Part shown: positions 18,451 through 25,424 of the stretch, one piece after another
How the letters are laid out: each line of letters starts with the position of its first letter
How positions within the stretch are numbered: position 1 is the stretch's first letter
Assembly (NCBI RefSeq): GCF_029269265.1
Contig: NZ_JARIXP010000002.1
Location: 82,792-146,791 of the forward strand
Direction: 5' to 3'
Origin: Rheinheimera sp. 1928-s
GTDB lineage: Bacteria > Pseudomonadota > Gammaproteobacteria > Enterobacterales > Alteromonadaceae
Length of the DNA stretch: 64,000 nt
Position numbers and translations under genes: made by a program
The notes under the pieces: model-generated
What the model was told of the DNA's origin: nothing
Databases searched by the model: none
Seen by the model: only the letters and a program-made list of their open reading frames with translations

Positions 18451-18468
18451 TTATTGTGACAGTGCAAT

Positions 18469-18496
18469 AAAAAAACCACCGCAAGGTGGTTTTTTT
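18469..18496 (+). terminator. Rho-independent terminator of rpsT
   Basis: AAAAAAACCACC-GCAA-GGTGGTTTTTTT: a 12-bp stem including the A/T arms, GNRA-type loop and a run of seven T. The symmetric A-tract makes it usable from either strand, but no minus-strand gene ends just upstream. Confidence 0.9.
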
Positions 18497-18608
18497 ATTC
18501 GCCGTCATCCATGACGCTCACCCTCCGGGCCAACGCGTTGCGTTGTTCAAAATTGCTCCTGGCAATTTTGTATTCGCTAACATCCATGGTGCTCACCCTT
18601 AAGGGCCA
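18497..18608. repeat. Two imperfect 37-base direct copies around a palindrome
   Basis: Copy A (18497-18533) and copy B (18572-18608) both read ATTCGC..CATCCATG..GCTCACCCT...GGCCA and start 75 bases apart. Between them lies a 9-bp palindrome, CAAAATTGC-TCCTG-GCAATTTTG (18548-18570). The last bases of the window (ATTCGCTGCCA, directly after the purD terminator) begin like the same motif. Reads as a dispersed extragenic repeat following terminators. Confidence 0.55.
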
Positions 18609-18638
18609 TCCTTGGTGCAATAAGCCACAGAACCTTCT

Positions 18639-18938
18639 TTATTTCTTCTCACAATAAAGTTTATGCAGCAGTCCAATTAAAGCGACGGCCTCTTCACTAT
18701 GGATACGATAAAACACGGTTTGAGCTTCTTTGCGGGTTTTCACCAGTTTTTGTCGTCTGAGTACAGCTAAGTGCTGAGACAAAGCCGACTGGCTTAAACC
18801 CAGTTTGTCATTCATCTCTGTGACTGATAATTCAGACTCTAATAAATAACACAAAATCAGCAAACGGCGTTCATTGGAAACCGCCTTCAGCAGCTTGGCT
18901 GCCTGCGCCGAGTTTTTCAGCATTTCTTCCAATTTCAT
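18639..18938 (-). CDS. ArsR-family repressor of the persulfide-sensing BigR/YgaV/SqrR type
   Basis: 99 residues with a winged helix-turn-helix ('LSVTEMNDKLGLSQSALSQHLAVLRRQKLV'). The metal-site Cys-Val-Cys-type motif of ArsR/SmtB is absent. Instead C30 ('RRLLILCYLLE') and C96 ('LHKLYCEKK') lie 66 residues apart. That is the same spacing as the dithiol pair of SqrR and BigR, which form an intramolecular polysulfide bridge under sulfide stress, and the same contexts as in E. coli YgaV. Inference: a reactive-sulfur-responsive repressor. No sulfur oxidation gene is adjacent; the next gene upstream is a divergent peptidase, so its targets are probably elsewhere. Confidence 0.85.
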   Translation of the reverse strand: MKLEEMLKNSAQAAKLLKAVSNERRLLILCYLLESELSVTEMNDKLGLSQSALSQHLAVLRRQKLVKTRKEAQTVFYRIHSEEAVALIGLLHKLYCEKK

Positions 18939-19204
18939 TTTGTTGCTTCTTTGATCTAAAAAACAGCATTATGCCGTCGGGTCATTCGCTTACACAATAC
19001 GATCTATTCTCATCTGTCGTGTTTCAAGCTGTACCTGACTCATAGAGCGGAAACAAAAGGTGGAGTGCTTACATAAAAACAAAATCTTTATGATTCAAGT
19101 ACACAACAGACTGCTTGCTTTGGCTTTTGGTCGCAATCTGCCAAATTAGTCTGGCGCTGTCGTGCTACATTGGCCAAATAATCAAAAAAAGGAGCATGTT
19201 ATAT

Positions 19205-20542
19205 ATGAAGTTTTGGTTGAGTATAATTTCCGGTGCTTTATTAGCTCCTTCGGTATGGGCGGCCACAATGCCCAGCACCTTGGACCAGGATTTAGCTTAT
19301 AAGCTGGTGGAGTCTTTAACAGTTGAAGTGGGCCCACGCATTGCAGGCAGTGAAGCGGATCGCCGCGCCGTGCAATGGGCTGTTACCAATTTAAAGCAAC
19401 TGGGTTATGACAAAGTCTGGACTGAAGAGTTTGAAATGCCAGGCTGGACCCGGGGGCAGGCAAGCCTTGAAGTCGTTTCCCCTTTCGCTCAGCCTTTTGT
19501 ATTAACTTCATTAGGTGGCTCAGTCGGAACACCTGCAGCAGGCATCACCAGCTCTGTCGTGATGTTTGACAGTATTGAAGCTTTGGAAAAGGCCGACCCG
19601 GCTTTAGTTAAAGGCAAGATTGTCTTTATTAATAAGCCAATGGCTAAAGACAAATCAGGATCTTTTTATGGGCAGGTGGTTGCAGCACGCTCGCGTGGTG
19701 CTGTAGAAGCTGCGAAGTTGGGTGCTGTAGCTATAGTGATTCGTTCTGTCGGCACCAGTAACAACAGATTTGCTCATACTGGCACCATGAAGTACGACGA
19801 AGCCATCACCAAAATTCCTGCCGTGGCCATTTCAGTGCCAGATGCGCAGAATCTGGCGAAAATGCTGGAACGCTCGCCAAAAGTAGAATTAAAACTACAA
19901 ATGGACAACCAGCTGCAAACTGCCACCAGCCACAATGTCATCGCAGAAATCACCGGAACAGAAAAGCCGGATGAAATAGTGCTGATCAGCGGTCACCTTG
20001 ATTCATGGGATCAGGGCACAGGCGCTTTGGATGACGGTGCTGGTGTGGCTTTGGTGATGGCAACAGGTGCTTTAATCCAACAAAAAGCCAAACCTAAACG
20101 CACCATCCGGGTTGTGCTTTTTGGTAACGAAGAAGGTGGACTGATTGGAGCCCGGGCTTATGCTGCTAAATATCATAAGGAATTAGGGAAGCACATTTTA
20201 GCTGCAGAGTCTGACTTTGGTGCAGGTCGCATCTGGCAAATCGAAAGTCGTTTTGGTGATAAATCACTGCCTTTTGCTAAAGAGTTACAGCAAAAACTGG
20301 CGCATCTGAATATTGGCTTAGGTGGCAATACAACCTACGGCGGCCCTGATGTTTCGGTATTGGCTGCTGCCGGAGTGCCAGTGCTGGCTTTATCGCAAGA
20401 TGGTACAGACTATTTTGATTATCACCATACACCCAATGATACGCTGGACAAAATAGATCCCGATTCATTAAAACAAAACTTGCAAGCCTGGCTCATCATG
20501 ACCGAAACTGTTGCTAACAGTTCAGTTAACTTACGTCACTAA
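19205..20542 (+). CDS. Secreted M28-family zinc aminopeptidase/carboxypeptidase (PGCP-like)
   Basis: 445 residues from ATG 19205, with AGGAG 10 bases upstream; a nearer ATG at 19196 is only one base from that SD and is unlikely. Signal peptide MKFWLSIISGALLAPSVWA. A PA-like insert (about 120-240) precedes the M28 metallopeptidase core. Zinc-ligand motifs are 'SGHLDSWD' (His, Asp), 'DDGAG' (bridging Asp), 'NEEGG' (catalytic and bridging Glu), 'AAESDFG' (Asp) and 'DYHHTPNDTLD' (His). Overall it resembles carboxypeptidase Q/plasma glutamate carboxypeptidase homologues in marine and freshwater gammaproteobacteria. Periplasmic or secreted dipeptide breakdown is inferred. Its stop overlaps the start of the next gene (TAATG). 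Confidence 0.9.
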   Translation: MKFWLSIISGALLAPSVWAATMPSTLDQDLAYKLVESLTVEVGPRIAGSEADRRAVQWAVTNLKQLGYDKVWTEEFEMPGWTRGQASLEVVSPFAQPFVLTSLGGSVGTPAAGITSSVVMFDSIEALEKADPALVKGKIVFINKPMAKDKSGSFYGQVVAARSRGAVEAAKLGAVAIVIRSVGTSNNRFAHTGTMKYDEAITKIPAVAISVPDAQNLAKMLERSPKVELKLQMDNQLQTATSHNVIAEITGTEKPDEIVLISGHLDSWDQGTGALDDGAGVALVMATGALIQQKAKPKRTIRVVLFGNEEGGLIGARAYAAKYHKELGKHILAAESDFGAGRIWQIESRFGDKSLPFAKELQQKLAHLNIGLGGNTTYGGPDVSVLAAAGVPVLALSQDGTDYFDYHHTPNDTLDKIDPDSLKQNLQAWLIMTETVANSSVNLRH

Positions 20543-21036
20543 TGGCCAAACAACTCAAAAAGGCCTCGCTTTTAAGCGAGGCCGACAAGCAAAAACTACT
20601 AAAAAAAGCCGGCAACAAAAAGCCGCTCACTCAAGCTCAGACTACAACCACTGCAATTCCGGCTGCGCGCACCGTGACGCGCTCAGCAACACGGTCAAAT
20701 AATGAGGAACAGACAAGCACTTCAACTGCCAAAAGTTTCAAAGTGTGGGCAGGTATCAGTATGGTCCTTTTAGTTGCGTTTATTCTGGCCCCTAAACCCC
20801 AATTAATTGAATACCAAAGTGCAGGATTGACCACTCAAAGTGTCTATATGCCAGGCTGGTTTGGTAAGCCTGGTGTCATTCTTGACACCAACCAACGCGC
20901 AGTATTGGCAGAAGAAGAGCAAAGCTTATATTTGTGTTTTGAAGGCCAAAGCAATGAGCAATGTGCGAAATACCGCCTACGTAAACAACAAGGCTTTATT
21001 GCCGCAGCGATCTTCTGGTACTCATCACGACCCTAA
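20542..21036 (+). CDS. Unrecognised single-TM protein coupled to the M28 peptidase
   Basis: 164 residues; family not recognised. A basic, Lys/Ala/Thr-rich N-terminal part of about 65 residues precedes one hydrophobic segment (about 68-85, VWAGISMVLLVAFILA) and a C-terminal domain of about 80 residues with two cysteines (CFEGQSNEQC). No signal peptide precedes the basic region, so the N-terminus should be cytoplasmic and the C-terminus periplasmic. Its start overlaps the peptidase stop by one base. The first codons contain a terminator-like palindrome (20562-20583). Confidence 0.65.
   Translation: MAKQLKKASLLSEADKQKLLKKAGNKKPLTQAQTTTTAIPAARTVTRSATRSNNEEQTSTSTAKSFKVWAGISMVLLVAFILAPKPQLIEYQSAGLTTQSVYMPGWFGKPGVILDTNQRAVLAEEEQSLYLCFEGQSNEQCAKYRLRKQQGFIAAAIFWYSSRP
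20562..20583 (+). other. Terminator-like palindrome inside the start of a gene
   Basis: GGCCTCGCTT-TT-AAGCGAGGCC is a perfect 10-bp inverted repeat covering about codons 7-14 of the gene beginning at 20542. It follows an A-run but has no T-run after it. It could act as an mRNA stabiliser or reduce expression of the downstream gene. Confidence 0.5.
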
Positions 21037-21051
21037 TACAGAGCTCTGCAT

Positions 21052-21411
21052 TCAGGAATGGCTGCGCCAGCAAATGCGGCATAACCAAAGTTGTATGCCC
21101 AGCACCAGCAGAATAACGGCCGATGGATACAACAGGAAACTCTGCGCATAGCTAAATAGCAACACACCACAGCTCAGATAAATAAAAGGCTGCAATTCAT
21201 AACACCAAAATGGCAAAACACCCTGCTCTTTAAATTTAATACCGTATGGGCTGCGGCGTTTGTCGGTGCGTATAACCCATACCACTGCACCGACAAATAT
21301 CAGTACCACACCAAATAAAGCAGCTGTCCAATGTGGTAGCCATAACACGCTTTGTGAACCACTGATCACATAAAGATAAGGCAAAGTTTCATAAAGCCGT
21401 TCGGGGATCAT
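21052..21411 (-). CDS. Unrecognised small integral membrane protein
   Basis: 119 residues with about three hydrophobic helices (roughly 25-47, 72-90 and 92-110); the N-terminus is MIPERLYETLPYLYV. AAGGAG lies six bases upstream of the ATG, supporting a real gene. It converges with the preceding plus-strand gene, stops 15 bases apart. The 243-base interval upstream (21412-21654) shows no gene; it holds a partial copy of the 'ctgcggcttcaa' repeat (about 21579-21600) and a TATAAT (21611-21616) pointing at the Smr gene. No function can be assigned. Confidence 0.6.
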   Translation of the reverse strand: MIPERLYETLPYLYVISGSQSVLWLPHWTAALFGVVLIFVGAVVWVIRTDKRRSPYGIKFKEQGVLPFWCYELQPFIYLSCGVLLFSYAQSFLLYPSAVILLVLGIQLWLCRICWRSHS

Positions 21412-21654
21412 GATGCTCTCCTTGCTGGAATGAAAGTCAGTTTAAGCATAGAGCAAAGTAAAATAGTTGTTAAACAAATTGCATTTTAATTAATCAATTT
21501 TCTCAACCCTTGGATATCAATTCAGATAAGGTAGAAAAGCCCAGAGTGATGCACTGGCCTGGATGTAAAAAACCCGATGCAAAGCACTGCGGCTTCAAAT
21601 AAGACGGGTATATAATGCGGCAATTCCCGGTCAGCTTAAGGCGGAGTAGTAATA

Positions 21655-22233
21655 ATGCATGATGAAGATCTGGACTTATTTTTACAGGAAATGGCAGGAG
21701 TAAAACGCTTAAATGCCGATGCTATTGCCGACCCTAATGGTGAACACAATCCGAGTCTGGCTCAACTGGCACGGCGTAAAGCTGCAGAACAAGAAATGGA
21801 ATACGACCCTAACTATCTGAGTATGGAGTACGTAGATCTGGTTGCGCCTGACGATGTGATTGCCTATAAAAAAGATGGAGTGCAGGATGGTGTATACAAA
21901 AACCTGCGACTGGGTAAATACCAAATGGATGCCACTCTGAATCTGCTGGGAAAAACCCTGGTTGAGGCCCGTGCTGCTTTATATAGCTTCATCGCTGATT
22001 GCCATCAGCGTGGCATCAGGACTGTATTGATCCATCATGGCATGGGACGCGATAGCAAACCTCATCCGGCGATCTTAAAAAGTTACTGTTTTAAATGGTT
22101 ACCACAACTACCAGAAGTTCTGGCCTGCCATACCGCCTTAAAACCTCATGGCGGTTACGCTGCGACTTACGTGTTGTTGCAGAAAAATGCGGAACAAAAG
22201 CGGGAAAACCGTGAGCGGCATCAGAAGAAATAA
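21655..22233 (+). CDS. smrA: Smr-domain endonuclease-like protein (SmrA family)
   Basis: 192 residues, close to E. coli SmrA/YdaL (187). The C-terminal Smr domain (about 88-175) has 'DATLNLLGKTLVEARAALYSFI' in place of the usual DLHG motif, then 'GIRTVLIHHGMGRD' and 'LACHTALKPHGGYAATYVLL', which match 'VLIIHGKG' and 'GG.GA..V.L'. Known relatives nick or cut nucleic acid and share the fold of MutS2 C-termini. A TATAAT at 21611-21616 is a plausible -10. Followed by a terminator at 22265-22289. Confidence 0.85.
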   Translation: MHDEDLDLFLQEMAGVKRLNADAIADPNGEHNPSLAQLARRKAAEQEMEYDPNYLSMEYVDLVAPDDVIAYKKDGVQDGVYKNLRLGKYQMDATLNLLGKTLVEARAALYSFIADCHQRGIRTVLIHHGMGRDSKPHPAILKSYCFKWLPQLPEVLACHTALKPHGGYAATYVLLQKNAEQKRENRERHQKK

Positions 22234-22264
22234 CAACTGTACCCAAATTAATTGGGTCAGGTAA

Positions 22265-22289
22265 GGGCTGGGTTTATCCCTGCCCGTTT
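22265..22289 (+). terminator. Terminator after smrA
   Basis: GGGCTGGG-TTTAT-CCCTGCCC followed by GTTTTG: an 8-bp stem with one T-T mismatch and a short T-tract, about 30 bases after the smrA stop. A weaker ACCCAA/TTGGGT hairpin (22241-22257) precedes it. Confidence 0.65.
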
Positions 22290-22369
22290 TGCATTTGAAT
22301 TACTGCTGCGGCGAACTTCTTTTCAGAAGATCAGATAGCCAATATTCAGGTTAGGAGGCTGTATACAAA

Positions 22370-22390
22370 TACCCCCAAACTGCGGGGGTA
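22370..22390 (-). terminator. Hairpin directly after the 49-residue gene
   Basis: TACCCCC-7 bases-GGGGGTA, five bases beyond the stop of the small minus-strand gene at 22396. On the minus strand it runs into ATTTG, a weak U-tract. Probably the terminator of the small gene. Confidence 0.5.
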
Positions 22391-22395
22391 CCTGA

Positions 22396-22545
22396 TCAGT
22401 GCAATCCATCGACCGACTGCTGTCCTTGTGAGCTATAAGTCACTTGTGTAGCTTCAGCTTTTGTTAAAAAAGCCGACAATGCCATTAATAACACCAAAAT
22501 GGCGATTGCTGTAAAGCCAAGACCGCGACTGGACGCTTTACGCAT
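22396..22545 (-). CDS. 49-residue single-TM small protein
   Basis: A short gene in an otherwise empty 500-base interval (22234-22733). The translation begins MRKASSRGLGF and has one hydrophobic segment (about residues 10-27, ending MALSAFL). A polar tail of about 20 residues ends SVDGLH. GAGG lies six bases before the ATG. A promoter with 17-base spacing is found 70-100 bases upstream, and a hairpin follows the stop. The basic start and the A-x-A-like 'TKAEA' after the helix would also allow reading as an exported short peptide. No family recognised. Confidence 0.6.
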   Translation of the reverse strand: MRKASSRGLGFTAIAILVLLMALSAFLTKAEATQVTYSSQGQQSVDGLH

Positions 22546-22615
22546 ATAAAACCTCAGGCTAAAAAAATATTGTTATTGTTCTTGCTTTTTTGTGGATCTT
22601 GAGCAATCCAAAACC

Positions 22616-22644
22616 AGTGTAGACAACTTGTTGTTTAGTTACAA
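22616..22644 (-). promoter_or_regulatory. Candidate promoter of the 49-residue gene
   Basis: On the minus strand TTGTAA (22644-22639) and TACACT (22621-22616) are separated by exactly 17 bases, about 70 bases before the ATG. Nothing else nearby on that strand would use it. Confidence 0.5.
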
Positions 22645-22733
22645 GATTTACAATCAATTACAGCTAATTTTCTGATAGAGAGACAAGCAGAGACGCAAAA
22701 TAGTCCCCGCTTTTAGGTTTTTTGTGGTGAGTT

Positions 22734-23498
22734 TTAGCTTTTTGTGGCGAGTTTATGCTGTAAAGCGGCAATCGCCTGACGGGCTGCGTCCTGTTGCAGA
22801 CTGTAAAATTGTTGCTGATATTCAAATTCAACAGCCTGACTATGCTCTTTGCATTGCAACAATTGTCGCATCGAGCTTTTGGTTTGCCGCACTAACTCTG
22901 TGGGAACCGTAGCTAAATCGGCTGTCATTGTCAAAGCCCGGGGTAATAATTGATCAGCAGCCAACACTTCTTTGACTAAACCATATTGCCATGCTTGTTC
23001 TGCATTGAGTTTTTCACCACAAAATAACATGGCCATCGCTTGTTGCCAGCCGATCAATTGCGGTAATAACCAGCCATGCCCACCGCCTGGATGCAAAGCC
23101 AACTGGAAAAAACGACTATCAAACCAGGCGTCTTTGCTGGCTAAACGAATATCACACACCATCGCCAGATTCATGCCTGCACCTACGGCCGGGCCATTTA
23201 CTAAAGCTATAGTTAAAAGTGGGCAATCTGCCACTTGACTAAAAGCCTGATACAACTGTTTCAGTTCAGAACCGTCCCCATCCACTGCATGTTGCAACAC
23301 GGCTAAATCAGCACCAGCACAAAAAGCCCGTTCAGTTCCTATTACACATAAGACTTTCAGCTCTGGATCTAAACTCAGTTGATGCACAGCGGCTGCAATT
23401 TGTAAGGCAATTTCAGGCGTTAATAAATTACGTTTTTCAGCTGCGGTCAGCTGCAATACAGCAACATGACCCTGTTTTTCAATAGTAAAACTACTCAT
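22734..23498 (-). CDS. Crotonase-fold protein (enoyl-CoA hydratase/isomerase family) without canonical catalytic Glu
   Basis: 254 residues with the crotonase oxyanion-hole segments 'AFCAGADL' and 'GPAVGAGMNLAMVCDIRLAS'. The segment that carries Glu144 in rat hydratase (FGQPEILLG) reads 'FDSRFFQLALHPGGGHG' here. The one carrying Glu164 (MEMVLTG) reads 'MAMLFCGEKL'. Both acid/base glutamates are therefore missing, and a hydratase reaction on enoyl-CoA is not assured. The HPGGGH loop recurs in one crotonase subgroup of unclear reaction. It is translated from an ATG overlapping the stop of the dehydrogenase gene upstream, so the two form an operon. Confidence 0.85.
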   Translation of the reverse strand: MSSFTIEKQGHVAVLQLTAAEKRNLLTPEIALQIAAAVHQLSLDPELKVLCVIGTERAFCAGADLAVLQHAVDGDGSELKQLYQAFSQVADCPLLTIALVNGPAVGAGMNLAMVCDIRLASKDAWFDSRFFQLALHPGGGHGWLLPQLIGWQQAMAMLFCGEKLNAEQAWQYGLVKEVLAADQLLPRALTMTADLATVPTELVRQTKSSMRQLLQCKEHSQAVEFEYQQQFYSLQQDAARQAIAALQHKLATKS

Positions 23499-24418
23499 CA
23501 GTAGCCCCTTTCCCTGTTGACCAGATGCTTTAAAGGTAGCCCATTTATGGTGCGTTGATAGTTTTCAACAATCTGATGAATAGCAGTGTCCACATTGGTC
23601 ACAGCAGAACAATGGGGAGTGACCAATACAGCCGGGTGCTGCCAATAAGGATCAGAGGCAGGCAAAGGCTCCTCACGGAATACATCCAGACAAGCGGCTT
23701 GTAACTGGCCAGAGTCCAAAGCAGCTAATAATGCGGCGTCATCGACTATGGCACCACGAGCCACGTTGACCAGAATCGCCCCTCGTTTAAAAGCATTAAG
23801 ACGCTCTGTACTTAAGAAATTAGTGGTGTCTGGCGTCAGAGGCAATAAACAAATCACTACATCGGCGCCAGCAACAGCCTGTTTAAACCCTGGATCGCCG
23901 GCGTAGCACTGAACCCCATCCAGCTTTTTTAAACTGCGTGACCAGCCATTAACCTGATAACCCTGTTGTAAAAAATACTGCGCCGCCGCCTGCCCCAATT
24001 CACCTAAACCCAACACACAAATTTGTTGAATAGTGCGAGGGCTTTTGGGTTTCCATAGCTTCTGTTGCTGCTGGCGCTGAAATAAATCCAGCCGCAATTG
24101 GTAATGCAGCACTATACCGGCCAGATAATTCACCATAGAAGACGCCAAAGCAGGGTCGACAATACGGCTTAACGGCAAGTCAGGCAAAGTTGGATCCGAC
24201 ACAATACTATCCACACCAGCGCCAAAAGACTGCAGGCTTTTTAAATGACTTAACGCCGCTAACGAACCATGGGGTTGCTTCCAGACCACAGCCATTTGCA
24301 CCTGTTCAGGTGCACTGTAATCCGGCCATTGTTGGATTAAAACTCCAGGCAATAAGGCCGTTAATTTTTCAACTAAAGAATCTAACTTACGATCGGGGAT
24401 CACCAAAGCTATCGACAT
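23498..24418 (-). CDS. ghrA: D-2-hydroxyacid dehydrogenase, glyoxylate/hydroxypyruvate reductase A-like
   Basis: 306 residues (E. coli GhrA 312). NAD(P)-binding 'CVLGLGELGQAAAQYF' at about 133-148 and catalytic residues Arg in 'LVNVARGAIVDD', Glu in 'VFREEPLP' and His in 'TPHCSA' are all present. The phosphate-discriminating position ends in 'WSRS', which resembles NADPH-using GhrA. It reduces glyoxylate or hydroxypyruvate in the cytoplasm. First gene of a two-gene operon with the crotonase-fold protein (one-base overlap). The exact substrate is not deducible. Confidence 0.88.
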   Translation of the reverse strand: MSIALVIPDRKLDSLVEKLTALLPGVLIQQWPDYSAPEQVQMAVVWKQPHGSLAALSHLKSLQSFGAGVDSIVSDPTLPDLPLSRIVDPALASSMVNYLAGIVLHYQLRLDLFQRQQQQKLWKPKSPRTIQQICVLGLGELGQAAAQYFLQQGYQVNGWSRSLKKLDGVQCYAGDPGFKQAVAGADVVICLLPLTPDTTNFLSTERLNAFKRGAILVNVARGAIVDDAALLAALDSGQLQAACLDVFREEPLPASDPYWQHPAVLVTPHCSAVTNVDTAIHQIVENYQRTINGLPLKHLVNRERGY

Positions 24419-24520
24419 CTGTTCACCAAAGTTTCAAGTTTTCGTCATATCTCTGACATGGGCAAACTACATTCTACCCGAGCCTGAAGAACCAAGGCCA
24501 ACAATTCGCAGGAGCTTTGT

Positions 24521-25324
24521 ATGCTGCATTGTCGAACGATCTTCTTGTCTGACATTCATTTAGGAAATAAAGACTGTCAGGCCACCTATCTGCTGAACTT
24601 CCTCAATCAAACCAAAGCCGACACCATTTACCTGCTGGGCGATATCCTTGACCTGTGGGCTATGCAAAAACAAGTGTGCTGGAGTCCGGAGCAAAATGCC
24701 GTGATCCAAACGCTGCTGGCGAAAGCCGATCAGGGCACTGAAGTGATTTATATACCCGGCAATCATGATGAAGAGTTCCGCCACTGGGCAGGTCGCCAGT
24801 TTGGCACTATCAAACTGCAATTACGTGGCTGCCATACCACGGCTTTAGGCAAAAAATTGCTGCTGTTGCATGGCGATGAATTTGATAAAGAAGTGAACTT
24901 TGGCCGCTTTCACGCCTGGCTGGGCGACAATCTGTATGATTTTTTATTGTTTTTAAATCGCTGGAGCAACCGCATTCGCCGTGCTTTAGGTGGGCGTTAT
25001 TTCAGTTTAGCCGCTTATATTAAAAGCAAAGTACCAGGCGCTCAGCAAGCCATTGCCCGTTACCGGGATGCAGCTGTGGCGAAAGCCAAAAGGTCAGGTT
25101 TTGATGGCGTGGTTTGTGGTCATATCCATCATCCGGAAATCAGCTTGCAGGATGGCATTATTTACTGCAACGATGGTGACTGGATTGATAACTGCACAGC
25201 CCTGATAGAGCAACAAGATGGCTCATTAACGCTGTACCACTGGACAGAACAAAGCCATACCTTAGCCGCAATGCCAATAGCCGTGCCGGCGGAAGAACAA
25301 CCAGCTCAAAGCAAAGTTGCCTGA
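24521..25324 (+). CDS. LpxH-like UDP-2,3-diacylglucosamine pyrophosphohydrolase family phosphoesterase
   Basis: 267 residues. Calcineurin-type metallophosphoesterase motifs in order: 'FLSDIHLG' (10-16), 'LLGDILDLW', 'IPGNHDEEF', 'LLHGDEFDKE' and 'VCGHIHHPE'. Together they supply the two-metal Asp/His/Asn set. LpxH hydrolyses UDP-2,3-diacylglucosamine in lipid A synthesis; this longer relative (LpxH of E. coli has 240) may be a paralogue. It stands directly before an OlsF-like acyltransferase (100-base gap), which suggests a role in membrane lipid synthesis. Whether it is the essential LpxH cannot be told from this window. Confidence 0.8.
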   Translation: MLHCRTIFLSDIHLGNKDCQATYLLNFLNQTKADTIYLLGDILDLWAMQKQVCWSPEQNAVIQTLLAKADQGTEVIYIPGNHDEEFRHWAGRQFGTIKLQLRGCHTTALGKKLLLLHGDEFDKEVNFGRFHAWLGDNLYDFLLFLNRWSNRIRRALGGRYFSLAAYIKSKVPGAQQAIARYRDAAVAKAKRSGFDGVVCGHIHHPEISLQDGIIYCNDGDWIDNCTALIEQQDGSLTLYHWTEQSHTLAAMPIAVPAEEQPAQSKVA

Positions 25325-25424
25325 GCCGGTTAAAACTTCTACAAAAAGCCATAAATCTGACGCATTTTTGTCATGTTAACCCCCTACTCTCTGTACGGAC
25401 AAAGGTCCTTACAGAGGTATCGCT

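Noticed and set aside
18639..20542. ArsR plus peptidase as an arsenic or metal resistance locus
   Set aside because: The repressor lacks the metal-binding CxC motif and no efflux or reductase gene is adjacent.
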